Source: CAWIMX01 sp963792785
Lineage (GTDB): Bacteria > Acidobacteriota > Vicinamibacteria > Vicinamibacterales > CAVVIG01
DNA length: 64,000 bases
Direction of reading: 5' to 3'
Assembly: GCA_963792785.1 (NCBI GenBank)
Contig: CAWBXO010000004.1
Coordinates: 1,364,001-1,428,000, forward strand
Part shown: in pieces, positions 1 through 7,793 of the stretch
Layout of the letters: every line of letters begins with the position of its first letter
How positions within the stretch are numbered: the stretch's first letter is position 1
Notes under the pieces: model-generated
Databases searched by the model: none
The model's input: only the letters and a program-made list of their open reading frames with translations
Told to the model about the DNA's origin: nothing
Program-made: the position numbers and the translations under genes

Positions 1-258
1 CGGTACGTCGGACACGATGCCGTGCGCGCCGGCTTCGTGGACGTCTGGACGACGTTCCCCGACGCCCATTGGGGCAACGCGCGCCATTTCGTCCATGAGG
101 ATAGAGGCGTGTCCGAGTGGACCTTCACGGGAACGCGTGCGGACGGGACGCGTGTCGAAGTGCACGGCTGCGATCTGTTCACGTTTCGCGACGGCAAGAT
201 CGCGCTGAAGAATTCCTACCGCAAGAGCCGGCCGCATCTCCCGAGCCCGAAGCCCTGA
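1..258 (+). CDS. SnoaL-like / nuclear transport factor 2 family protein, 3' part
   Basis: The frame is open from the first base of the window, so only the C-terminal 85 or so residues are present. The visible part has the alternating beta-strand pattern of the SnoaL/NTF2 cone fold and ends in a strand of the type 'FTFRDGKI' followed by a short basic tail, as is common in SnoaL-like proteins. Such proteins are small polyketide-cyclase, isomerase or unknown-function enzymes, so no reaction can be assigned. It ends 15 bases before the DUF2200 gene on the same strand, so the two may be co-transcribed. A GTG at 22 is an internal codon, not a convincing start. Confidence 0.7.
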   Translation, partial: RYVGHDAVRAGFVDVWTTFPDAHWGNARHFVHEDRGVSEWTFTGTRADGTRVEVHGCDLFTFRDGKIALKNSYRKSRPHLPSPKP

Positions 259-273
259 GTCCGGAGGCCACCC

Positions 274-624
274 ATGGACAACCGCCGGGTCTTCAAGATG
301 TCGTTCGCCAGCGTGTATCCCCTCTACGTCCAGAAGGTGGAACAGAAGGGCCGCACGAAGAAGGAAGTCGATGAAGCCATCTGCTGGCTGACCGGCTACA
401 GCCCGCAGGCCCTGGCGAAGCAGATCAAAGAGAAGAAGGATCTCGAAACGTTCTTCACCGAGGCGCCTTCGCTCCACCCCAACGCCAAGAAGATCACCGG
501 CGTTGTCTGCGGCGTCCGCATCGAGGATATCGAGGACCCGCTGATGCAGAGGATCCGATACATGGACAAGCTGGTGGACGAGCTGGCGAAGGGCCGGCCG
601 ATGGCGAAGATCAGGCGCGAGTAG
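274..624 (+). CDS. DUF2200 domain-containing protein
   Basis: This 116-residue cytoplasmic protein matches the DUF2200 family along its whole length. The opening 'RVFKMSFASVYPLYVQK', the 'GRTKKEVDEAICWLTGY' segment and the 'PNAKKITGVVCGVRIEDIEDPLMQ' region (described in parts) are the recognised family signature. The family has no established function. The start is supported by a GGAGG-type Shine-Dalgarno sequence about 9 bases upstream. It has no signal peptide or membrane segment and many Lys/Glu residues, consistent with a soluble protein. Confidence 0.9.
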   Translation: MDNRRVFKMSFASVYPLYVQKVEQKGRTKKEVDEAICWLTGYSPQALAKQIKEKKDLETFFTEAPSLHPNAKKITGVVCGVRIEDIEDPLMQRIRYMDKLVDELAKGRPMAKIRRE

Positions 625-709
625 TGATGTCGCCAATCCGGGACCCGAAGAGCGGCGCCACTTTCAAGAGCCGCCTTCCACTTCAGATTCCTGAAACATC
701 CCTGACACC

Positions 710-1483
710 ATGGCCACAGTGCAAATTCGCTACATCGTGCGCGACCTCGACTCCGCCGTCGCGTTCTACACGTCGCAGCTCGGCTTCGCGATCCAGATGC
801 ACCGTCCACCATCGTTCGCGATGCTGACGCGCGGCGACCTGCGCCTCGTGCTGAGCGTCCCGAACCCCCAGGCCGGCGGCGGGCAGCCGATGCCGGACGG
901 CCGCCAGCAGGAGCCGGGCGGCTGGAACCGCTTCGCGATCGAGGTGGACGATCTGCCGGCGATGGTCGAACGGCTGCGGGCGGCGGGCGCGCGGTTCCGC
1001 AACGAGATGGTCATTGGCGTGGGCGGCAACCAGATCCTGGTCGAGGATCCGTCCGGCAATCCGATCGAGCTGTTCCAGCCGACGATCGCCGCCGCGCAAC
1101 TGGCTACGAGGCGCATCGTCAATTCACGATGCGTCCTCGCCGTCCGGGATCTGAAGCTCTCGACCGAGTACTACGTCGACGTCCTCGGCTTCATCCGCGA
1201 TCCGATCGACGCGGACGGCTGGAGTTTCCTGTCGCGCGACAATTTCCGCGTCATGCTCGGCGAGTGCCGCGACGAGCGCCCAGCGAGCGAGCTGGGCGAC
1301 CACTCGTACTTCGCCTACTGGAACATCGACGGCGTGGACGCCTTCTACCGCGAAGTCGCCGCTCGCGGTGCCTTGGTCGGGCCGGCACCGGCCGACAAAC
1401 CGTGGGGGCTCCGGGAGTTCACGCTCCGGACGCCGGACGGGCACCGGATTACGTGTGGGGAAGAGATCAAGCTCAGGAACTGA
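710..1483 (+). CDS. VOC family protein with two glyoxalase-like domains
   Basis: The 257-residue protein consists of two vicinal-oxygen-chelate units, at about residues 3-125 and 137-250. Each begins with a 'YIVRDLDSAVAFY' / 'LAVRDLKLSTEYY' type strand-helix and ends with a 'DPSGNPIELFQP' / 'TPDGHRITCGE' type strand, where the C-terminal metal ligand (Glu) of each half normally sits. The family includes glyoxalase, bleomycin-resistance and extradiol dioxygenase-like proteins. Nothing here fixes the substrate. There is no signal peptide. The ATG at 710 begins the first VOC strand directly, but no clear Shine-Dalgarno sequence precedes it. Confidence 0.85.
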   Translation: MATVQIRYIVRDLDSAVAFYTSQLGFAIQMHRPPSFAMLTRGDLRLVLSVPNPQAGGGQPMPDGRQQEPGGWNRFAIEVDDLPAMVERLRAAGARFRNEMVIGVGGNQILVEDPSGNPIELFQPTIAAAQLATRRIVNSRCVLAVRDLKLSTEYYVDVLGFIRDPIDADGWSFLSRDNFRVMLGECRDERPASELGDHSYFAYWNIDGVDAFYREVAARGALVGPAPADKPWGLREFTLRTPDGHRITCGEEIKLRN

Positions 1484-1492
1484 GGAGCTGAG

Positions 1493-1620
1493 GACTACAA
1501 CGCCGACCGCCACGGCGTCCAGGTCCCCGTCGGCGGCGTCTCCGCCAAGAATATCAGCCCGGCAGCGAGCTGTTCGTCGTCCACAACGAAGACCGGAACA
1601 CCCTCGTCCCCGGCCAGATG
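1493..1620 (+). pseudogene. Decayed C-terminal fragment of a DUF5916/CBM9-type outer-membrane protein
   Basis: This stretch is part of the 1484-1754 gap. It holds no intact gene, but two out-of-phase segments resemble the extreme C-terminus of DUF5916 (carbohydrate-binding family 9) proteins: 'DYNADRHGVQ' from 1493, then after a frame change near 1550 'PGSELFVVHNEDRNTLVPG' from 1558. In the family the last strands read as a 'rPGSeLFvVyne.RdT' pattern, and the intact DUF5916 protein at 61077-63725 ends with the equivalent 'RPGSTLYVVWQQNR'. I infer a remnant of a once longer copy. The rest of the gap up to the small gene at 1755 shows nothing else I can support. Confidence 0.45.
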
Positions 1621-1754
1621 CCGACCGCCAGGACCGAACCGTGTCCGCGCCCGGGCGGATGCCTGTCCAATACTGCACACGTCGTTCCTAGATCACCGTC
1701 TAGACTCGCTACAGGCGGAGAGCCAGACCAGGCGCGTCAGCGCAAGGAGCGACC

Positions 1755-1895
1755 GTGGGAGACAAGGGCGGGAAGAAGGACAAGGACAAGTCCCGGCAGC
1801 AGCAGGCGCAGAAGAAGGAACAGAAGAGCCAGGACAGGGCCAGACCAGCCGCGACGCCGAGGCCCGCCACGCTGACACGGGGCGCCAAGAGGTGA
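1755..1895 (+). CDS. Very small basic protein (46 aa), Lys/Gln-rich
   Basis: A GTG start at 1755 is preceded by a strong AAGGAG Shine-Dalgarno sequence 6-7 bases upstream and opens a 46-codon frame beginning 'VGDKGGKKDKDKSRQQQAQ', rich in Lys, Gln and Arg, with a Pro/Ala tail. The opening 'MGDKGGKKDKDK' looks to me like a recurring type of tiny conserved bacterial protein of unknown function. This is recognition from memory and should be checked by search. The stop codon overlaps the start of the next small gene (GTGA at 1892-1895), which argues that both are translated. It has no membrane segment and is predicted disordered and positively charged, so it might bind nucleic acid. That last point is speculation. 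Confidence 0.6.
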   Translation: MGDKGGKKDKDKSRQQQAQKKEQKSQDRARPAATPRPATLTRGAKR

Positions 1896-2029
1896 TCTGG
1901 ATCGGTCTCATCGTCGCGATCCTCATCACCGCGGCCGTCACTCTGGCCCGATTCCGCCGTCCCCGGGAGGATCTGGGAAGCGTCAGCTCCAGCTGGATTG
2001 CGCAGTACCGGTCCGGAGCTCGCCAATAA
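1892..2029 (+). CDS. Tiny single-pass membrane protein (45 aa)
   Basis: The GTG at 1892 overlaps the stop of the preceding small gene by four bases (GTGA), a typical translational-coupling arrangement. The 45-residue product has one clear transmembrane helix near its N-terminus ('WIGLIVAILITAAVTLA'), then a basic 'RFRRPRE' stretch and a 'DLGSVSSSWIAQYR' tail that should face the cytoplasm by the positive-inside rule. Function is unknown. The pair with the Lys-rich protein at 1755 looks like a two-gene unit that length cut-offs in gene callers would miss. The promoter of the downstream DUF4185 gene begins 14 bases after the stop. Confidence 0.55.
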   Translation: MIWIGLIVAILITAAVTLARFRRPREDLGSVSSSWIAQYRSGARQ

Positions 2030-2042
2030 GACCGCGGCGCAT

Positions 2043-2070
2043 TTGACACGCGCGCCGGCTTGTCGATAAT
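2043..2070 (+). promoter_or_regulatory. Sigma70-like promoter of the DUF4185 gene
   Basis: A perfect TTGACA (2043-2048) is followed after 16 bases by GATAAT (2065-2070). Transcription would start near 2077, only a few bases before the ATG at 2084. This placement excludes the alternative upstream TTG start at 2060. Confidence 0.5.
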
Positions 2071-2083
2071 CGACGCGTCGGCC

Positions 2084-3385
2084 ATGCACGGCTCCGCGCG
2101 AGTGCTCGTGACGGCCGCGGCGATCGCGGCCTCCTTATCTCTCCTGACTTCGGCGCAGGCGCCCCCCCGGGCCCGACGCACCACTCTCCTGCTGCGCTTC
2201 GACCCCGGCTCGACGACGAAGGTCGAGCAGCTCGTGGGAGAAGAAGACAAGCAGCGACACGCGCCGTCACCGAGCCGCACCGTCACGCGCTACGGCATCG
2301 AGGGCACGGATCTCGGATACTCGTTCGAGCACGACGGGCGGGTGTATTTCCTGTTCGGCGACACGGTCGGCACGATCGGCCGGGCCCTCGACACGATCGC
2401 CACGACCGACGCGCGCGACCCCGAGTCCGGTGTCAGGCTCGATTTCCTGACGGGCCCGCCGCCGGCACGTGGACGCAACGGCGGCGCGCGCGGGCGCGGG
2501 CGCCGCGGCGCGCAGGCCGCACCGGAAGGAGCGGCCACCTACCTCACCGTGAATCCCCCTGGCGTCTCCATGGGCGCGTTCGAGGTGCCCGTGTCCGGTA
2601 TCAGCCTCGACGGCCGGATGTACATCGTCGTCTCGACGGACCACTCCAATGCGCGATCGACGGACCGGTCGGTGCTGACCCGGTTCTCACCGCCCGACAC
2701 GTTCGACGTGTTGCGAACGATCTCGAAGCGCCCGTCCGGCACGTTCATCAAGATGTCGCTGCACCTGCAGGAGCCATCGGACCTGCCCGGCCTGCCGCCC
2801 GGCCTCCCGTACGTGCTGATGTGGGGCACGGGCGAGTACCGGCGGAGCGACGCGTATCTCGCGATCGTCCCCGCGGCGCACTTCGACACGGGTCAGGGGA
2901 CGAAGTACTTCGCAGGTCTTGACGCCCAGGGCGCGCCCACGTGGAGCGCGGAGGAAGGGGACGCGGTCCCCGTCGCGAAGAACGGCACGATGGGCGACGT
3001 CTCCGTGACGTGGGCCGGCGACATCGGGGTGTGGCTCATGACGTACGACAGCCGCCCTCCGGCCGCGCGGGGGATCGAATTCTCCTACGCTCCGACGCCG
3101 TGGGGCCCGTGGGCGGAGCCGCAGCTGATCTTCAGCGCCGCTCGCGACGGGGCGTTCGGCGCGTTCATCCACGATCCGCGCGCACGACCGCCGGACGGCC
3201 TCGCGGGACCGGTGATCGGACAAGGGCAGAACAACCCCGAAGCGGTGCGCGGCGGTGAATATGCTCCCTACCTCGTCGAGCGCTGGACGAAAAAGCAGGG
3301 CTCGAATCTGGACATCTACTACACCCTGTCCACCTGGAATCCGTATGTCGTCGTGCTGATGAAAACCGCGCTGCGCATCGAGTGA
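2084..3385 (+). CDS. Secreted DUF4185 domain-containing protein
   Basis: This is an exported protein of about 433 residues. The start was set at ATG 2084, giving an Ala-rich signal peptide that ends near 'TSAQA', because an upstream TTG lies inside the promoter. The body fits DUF4185, a beta-propeller-like family often found near polysaccharide-degrading enzymes. It shows the 'GTDLGYSFEHDGRVYFLFGDT' motif (described in part) at the first blade, the 'GDVSVTWAGDIGVWLMTYDS' region and the terminal 'NLDIYYTLSTWNPYVVVLMK'. A low-complexity Arg/Gly/Ala insert lies around residues 130-150. It is followed 10 bases later by a pectin acetylesterase gene, so a carbohydrate-related role is plausible but inferred. 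Confidence 0.85.
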   Translation: MHGSARVLVTAAAIAASLSLLTSAQAPPRARRTTLLLRFDPGSTTKVEQLVGEEDKQRHAPSPSRTVTRYGIEGTDLGYSFEHDGRVYFLFGDTVGTIGRALDTIATTDARDPESGVRLDFLTGPPPARGRNGGARGRGRRGAQAAPEGAATYLTVNPPGVSMGAFEVPVSGISLDGRMYIVVSTDHSNARSTDRSVLTRFSPPDTFDVLRTISKRPSGTFIKMSLHLQEPSDLPGLPPGLPYVLMWGTGEYRRSDAYLAIVPAAHFDTGQGTKYFAGLDAQGAPTWSAEEGDAVPVAKNGTMGDVSVTWAGDIGVWLMTYDSRPPAARGIEFSYAPTPWGPWAEPQLIFSAARDGAFGAFIHDPRARPPDGLAGPVIGQGQNNPEAVRGGEYAPYLVERWTKKQGSNLDIYYTLSTWNPYVVVLMKTALRIE

Positions 3386-3395
3386 GGGTCTGAAG

Positions 3396-4613
3396 ATGAG
3401 ACGCTTGCCGTTCGTCCTTCTCCTGTGCATCCTGGCGCTGACATCGGCGCGCGCTGTGGCGCAGCGCCGCGGACGCGCGGGCGGGCAGGCGCGTGGCGGC
3501 CGCCCTCGCGGCGCCTACGCCGGCACGGCGGCGGTGAAGCATGAAGTGACGGACGCGAAGAAGAAGCAGGCGGTCTGCAACGACGGCTCCCCGGCCGCCT
3601 TCTACTTCCGTCAGGGCCGCGATCCGGATCGCAACAAGTGGATCATCTTCCTCCAGGGCGGAGGCGGATGCGGCACCGACCATGACTGCCGGACGCGGTG
3701 GGCCGACCAGCACAACCTGATGACGTCCGAGGGGCTCCCGATGCGGCGCGAACAGGACGGGCTGCTCTCCGCCGACGAGCAGGAGAATCCTGATTTCGCG
3801 CGATACTCACTCGCGGTCGTCCACTACTGCAGCTCGGATGCGTACGCGGGCGATGGTCAGCGGCAGCTCGACGGACGCACGCTGCAGTTCCGCGGCCGTC
3901 GCATCATCGATGCCGTGCTCGACGATCTCATGGACGCCTCGATCGTCGGCTCGCAGACGCTCCGCCAGGCGACCGAGGTGCTGTTTGCCGGCACGTCGGC
4001 CGGCGGCATGGGGATGCACAACAACCTGGATCGCGTGGCCGCCCGGCTGTCGTGGGCGCGCGTGAAGGGCCTCGCCGACAGCTCGTGGGGAGCGCCCCTC
4101 GCGCCGTTCGGTCCCGGCACGCTCGAAGTCGGCCCCAGTGACCCGTCGCTCGTCGACTATTTCAACGCCCAGCCCGACGACTCGTGCGCCGCCGCGAACC
4201 CGACGCAGAAAGGGCGCTGCCTGCAGGAAGCCTTCCTCTACCCGTATCTGACGACACCGTTGTTCGTGTACGCCGATCAACGCGATCCCGTTCTGCTCGG
4301 CGTGCGCGGCATCGTCGGGCCGGCCGGAACCGCGGCGGAACGCGCCTACGTCGACCGCTACAGCCAGACGATCCGCGACGAGCTGAAGGACCTCCCTGCC
4401 GTGTTCAGCCCGAGCATCAACGTGCACACGTCGCTGGCCACGGAGCGGTTCCACTCGGTCCTGATCGATGGGCACGATCTCGCCGAGACGATCGGCAACT
4501 GGTACTTCAACAGGCCGGGACCGACCCATCTGATCGCGAGCGAGCCGTCGGACGCCCGGACGCGCGGCGCCGGCGGCCGCGGAGCGGGACGAGGCGCGGG
4601 GCGAGGGCGCTAA
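3396..4613 (+). CDS. Secreted pectin acetylesterase / Notum family hydrolase
   Basis: The 405-residue protein has a classical signal peptide (residues 1-22, ending 'AVAQ'). The mature part fits the pectinacetylesterase family: an oxyanion segment 'LQGGGGC' at about 87-92, the nucleophile motif 'GTSAGG' with Ser201, and a C-terminal catalytic-type His in 'ERFHSVLIDGHDL'. Enzymes of this family remove acetyl esters from pectin or, in the Notum branch, palmitoleate from Wnt proteins, so an ester hydrolase acting outside the cytoplasm is the safe call. Low-complexity Arg/Gly stretches flank the domain at both ends. It lies 10 bases after DUF4185 and probably shares its transcript. Confidence 0.85.
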   Translation: MRRLPFVLLLCILALTSARAVAQRRGRAGGQARGGRPRGAYAGTAAVKHEVTDAKKKQAVCNDGSPAAFYFRQGRDPDRNKWIIFLQGGGGCGTDHDCRTRWADQHNLMTSEGLPMRREQDGLLSADEQENPDFARYSLAVVHYCSSDAYAGDGQRQLDGRTLQFRGRRIIDAVLDDLMDASIVGSQTLRQATEVLFAGTSAGGMGMHNNLDRVAARLSWARVKGLADSSWGAPLAPFGPGTLEVGPSDPSLVDYFNAQPDDSCAAANPTQKGRCLQEAFLYPYLTTPLFVYADQRDPVLLGVRGIVGPAGTAAERAYVDRYSQTIRDELKDLPAVFSPSINVHTSLATERFHSVLIDGHDLAETIGNWYFNRPGPTHLIASEPSDARTRGAGGRGAGRGAGRGR

Positions 4614-4692
4614 GCACGGGCCCCCGGAAGCCGTAGGACCATCCGATGCGATTGTGCGCTCGTGCCCCCGCGCGAATGGTATCGTCCAAGGG

Positions 4693-5278
4693 ATGCGCGT
4701 CCCTGTCACGGGCCTGGTGGGGGGCGTGCTTGCGCTGACCGCCGCGTGCGGCGGCAGCCACGGGCCGACGAGCCCGTCCGGCGAAAGCCGCTTCACTCTT
4801 CGTCGAGCCGATCCGGTCGGCCTACTACGCGAAGGTGCAGCGTGAGGGCGGCGAGCTCGACGGGAAATTCAACTACGACGTGAGCGGCACGCTGTCGGGC
4901 AACTGGTTCGCGGAGGATCTGCCGGTCGATCAATTCAGCAGCGGGGGCGATTCGTCCACGGGCACGCGACAGCTGGCGTTTGCGCGTGACGTGCGCTTTC
5001 CCGATCGGCAGCGCGTGTCGATTGGCGGCTTCGGCATGACGGGGCTGTGGGGCGTGCTACCCGATGCGCCCGATTTCACCGCGATCACACCGGCGTCTGG
5101 CGTGGTGGTCTACCGGCTGCAGTCCACGGGTGATCCCGGCGGCGCGGCGGGCACCCAGGAGGCCGGCCTGCTCGTGGTGCAGCTCCTGGACGAGCGGCGC
5201 ATCCGCATCGAGGTCATCCCGGACGGGCGACTGTCCACGGCCGCCTTCAGCGGCCAGGCCGTCGTGTACATCCGTTAG
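4693..5278 (+). CDS. Small lipoprotein of unknown function, apparently frameshifted
   Basis: Two frames must be joined to give a sensible protein. The first starts at ATG 4693 with a lipoprotein signal, 'VPVTGLVGGVLALTAACGG', whose lipobox Cys lies in 'TAAC'. It runs to a stop near 4845. The second frame is open from about 4799 ('LFVEPIRSAYYAKVQREGG') to 5278 and reads as a beta-rich soluble domain ending 'GQAVVYIR'. The switch falls at 4785-4805. A GTG at 4835 could start the second frame alone but has no Shine-Dalgarno sequence and would lack export. I do not recognise the family. Either the gene is recently broken or the sequence carries a one-base error. Confidence 0.55.
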
Positions 5279-5301
5279 CGCGCGCGGAGGCGTTCCTGCG
5301 A

Positions 5302-6531
5302 ATGAACATTCATCCCGCTCTCCTGGTTGCGGCGCTATCCACTGGCGTGTTGTCGTCCTGCCAGACGCCCCCCACCCAGCCACGCGCCGAATCCGCGGGC
5401 TCGATTTCGGCGCGGGTCGCAGCGCTCCTGCGCGACACGCCGCTCGTCGACGGCCACAACGACCTGAACATCCACTATCACGCCTGCCGCGACGGTTGTC
5501 CGCGTGGATTCGACGCGTATGACATCGGGACTCGCGTCAGTGGCCACACCGATATTCCGCGCTGGCAGCAAGGCCAGGTCGGCGCGCAGCTGCTCAATTC
5601 CGGATGGATCGATAGCGAACCCGATCTGGCTGGCACCTTGAAAGGCCTTGCGTTCACCCGCGAGATGACGGCGCACTACGCCGACCGTCTGGCCCTGGCG
5701 CACACCTCCGCCGACGTGCGCGCCATCCATGCCTCCGGCAAGCTGGCGATCCTGCTCGCGCTGGAAGATCCCGAGCGTCTCGGGACGGACGAAGCCACCG
5801 TGAAGCGCCTGGCCGCGGAAGGCCTGCGCTCGGACATCCTGGCGTATGACGAGCCCTCGGCGTTGGCGGATGGGCATTCCGGCCCGGCGCAATTCGGCGG
5901 CTTGTCGCCGCTGGGCCAGCGCATGGTGCGCTGGTTGCAGCAGAACGGCGTCCTGGTCGATCTGTCGCACGCGTCCGCCGACACCGCGCGCGACGTGCTC
6001 GACCAAGCCATCGCGCCGGTCATCTTCAGTCACTCCTCGACGGCGGCGCTCTGCGATGTCTCCCGCAACGTCCCGGACGACGTGCTGCGCCGTCTGGCCG
6101 GAAATGGCGGCATCATCATGGTGTCGTTCGTTCCGGAATTCACCCGCAAGGAGAATGCCGACTGGTATGACGCCGGCGAGGCCTATTGGTCGCAGCTGTT
6201 GAAGGATCACGACGGCGATCGCGCGATCGCCGGCCCGCTGATGGACGCATGGGACGCCGCTCATCCGGCGCCGCCGGTGACGGTGGCCGACGTCGCCGAC
6301 CATGTCGAGCATGCGCGCGACATCGCCGGCATCGATCATGTCGGGATCGGCAGCGACTTCGACGGCATCGATTTCGCCGTCACCGGCCTGGAGGACGTTT
6401 CCACGTTTCCGGCATTGCTGGAGGAACTCGCCCGCCGCGGCTGGAGCGATGCCGATTTACGCAAGCTCGCCGGCGAAAATTTTCTGCGCGTGCTCGATGC
6501 CGCCGATGCCGTTCGTGATGGAAGGAAATAG
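5302..6531 (+). CDS. Membrane dipeptidase (peptidase family M19), lipoprotein
   Basis: The 409-residue protein has a lipoprotein signal with Cys20 in 'LSSC', followed by the M19 renal-dipeptidase fold. Metal ligands can be placed by family comparison: His52 and Asp54 in 'DGHND', Glu155 in 'LALED', His223 in 'DLSHAS', His244 in 'IFSHSS', and the late Asp in 'GIGSDFDG'. These enzymes hydrolyse dipeptides, often with D-residues at the C-side. The usual strand 'YMTLTH' before the substrate loop is replaced here by 'ILAYDEP', which is atypical. A GGAGG Shine-Dalgarno sequence precedes the ATG. It would act at the periplasmic face of a membrane. Confidence 0.88.
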   Translation: MNIHPALLVAALSTGVLSSCQTPPTQPRAESAGSISARVAALLRDTPLVDGHNDLNIHYHACRDGCPRGFDAYDIGTRVSGHTDIPRWQQGQVGAQLLNSGWIDSEPDLAGTLKGLAFTREMTAHYADRLALAHTSADVRAIHASGKLAILLALEDPERLGTDEATVKRLAAEGLRSDILAYDEPSALADGHSGPAQFGGLSPLGQRMVRWLQQNGVLVDLSHASADTARDVLDQAIAPVIFSHSSTAALCDVSRNVPDDVLRRLAGNGGIIMVSFVPEFTRKENADWYDAGEAYWSQLLKDHDGDRAIAGPLMDAWDAAHPAPPVTVADVADHVEHARDIAGIDHVGIGSDFDGIDFAVTGLEDVSTFPALLEELARRGWSDADLRKLAGENFLRVLDAADAVRDGRK

Positions 6532-6641
6532 TTAGGAGGGGATAGCGGGCGAGGATGTCCGCAAGTGTCAACAGCTGGAGACAAGTCCATGCGAGACGCG
6601 CGCGCGAAACGATCCATCGCCGAGCGTCGTTATACCTACTA

Positions 6642-7793
6642 GTGACGTCCCTGCCCAAACGCTTCCTGCTCCTGCTGCTCACTCTCCTTGTCGTCGGTGC
6701 CGCGGCCGCGTGCGTGCGCACGCGAGCTCAACCGAACGCGGCCACGCCGGCGCCGCGCGGCCGGAACGGCGGAACCGGCCCATCGGTTCCCGTCGTGACC
6801 GCAACGGTCGAGGTCAAGCCCATGCCGGTCACGTTTGACACGGTCGGGACCGTGGAAGCGATCTCCACGGTCGAGGTCCGCGCGCAGGCGACCGGGCAGC
6901 TTCGCGAAGTGCAGTTCACGCCGGGGCGGGACGTGCGCAAAGGTCAGCCGTTGTTCGCGCTCGATCCTCGACCGTTCGAGGCCGCGGAGCGCCAGGCCGA
7001 GGCCGTGCTCGCGCGCGATACCGCGCAGGCGAACGACGCGAAAGCCCAGGGCGCGCGTTTCGAGAACCTCTTCCAGCGGGGACTCATCCCGCGCGATCAG
7101 TTCGATACCCAGGCGGCGAGCGCCACGGCGCTCCAGGCGACGCTCGCGGCCGATCAGGCGCAGGTCGATCAGGCGCGACTCAATCTGCAGTACGCGAGCA
7201 TCAGCGCCCCGATCGACGGCCGCACCGGCGCGCTGCTGACGCACGTCGGCGACCTCGTCCGCGCGAACGACACCAGCCCGCTCGTGACCATCAATCAGCT
7301 CTCGCCGATCTACGTCACCTTTTCGGTGCCCGCCCGCTATCTGGTGGACATCCGGCACAACGAGTCGCACGCGCCGCTCACGGTGGCCGTGAAGGACCAG
7401 GCCTCCAGCGCCACGGGCCAGGTCACCTTCATCGACAACGCCGTGGATCCGGCCACCGCGACGATCAAGCTGAAGGCGACGTTCCCCAACGCCGATGACG
7501 ACCTGTGGCCGGGCCTCTTCGTGCAGGTCGCGCTCCGGCTCTCCTCGGAGCCGAAGGCCGTCGTCGTGCCCGCCGCCGCGGTCGAGGCGTCCCAGCGGGG
7601 CCAGTACGTGTACGTGGTGGGAAAGGACCGCACCGTGGAGATGCGGGACGTCACCGTCGAGCGCCAGCAGGGCGACGAAGCGGTGATCGCCAGCGGCCTG
7701 CAGGGCGGAGAGGAGGTCGTGACCGACGGCCAGCTGCGCCTCACGGCCGGCGCCCATGTGACGATTGCCGGCTCGGGAGCGTCAGGGTCATGA
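6642..7793 (+). CDS. RND efflux periplasmic adaptor (membrane fusion protein)
   Basis: The protein of about 383 residues is a HlyD/AcrA-type adaptor. It shows the 'VTATVEVKPMPVTFDTVGTVE' start of the barrel (described in part), lipoyl half-motifs around 'EVRAQATGQLREV' and 'YASISAPIDGRTG', an Ala/Gln-rich coiled-coil hairpin between them, and a C-terminal 'VVPAAAVEASQRGQYVYVV' domain. The start at GTG 6642 gives a hydrophobic leader 'LLLLLTLLVVGAAAAC' ending in a possible lipobox Cys. A TATACC hexamer ends 5 bases upstream and no Shine-Dalgarno sequence is visible. The stop overlaps the permease start (ATGA), so the pair forms one unit. The drug or substrate range cannot be read from sequence. 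Confidence 0.9.
   Translation: MTSLPKRFLLLLLTLLVVGAAAACVRTRAQPNAATPAPRGRNGGTGPSVPVVTATVEVKPMPVTFDTVGTVEAISTVEVRAQATGQLREVQFTPGRDVRKGQPLFALDPRPFEAAERQAEAVLARDTAQANDAKAQGARFENLFQRGLIPRDQFDTQAASATALQATLAADQAQVDQARLNLQYASISAPIDGRTGALLTHVGDLVRANDTSPLVTINQLSPIYVTFSVPARYLVDIRHNESHAPLTVAVKDQASSATGQVTFIDNAVDPATATIKLKATFPNADDDLWPGLFVQVALRLSSEPKAVVVPAAAVEASQRGQYVYVVGKDRTVEMRDVTVERQQGDEAVIASGLQGGEEVVTDGQLRLTAGAHVTIAGSGASGS

Noticed and set aside
5302..6531. Membrane dipeptidase gene as a recent horizontal acquisition
   Set aside because: Its wording and some motif differences look unlike the neighbours, but codon use is still GC-rich and there are no flanking mobile elements. The evidence is too weak without a phylogeny.
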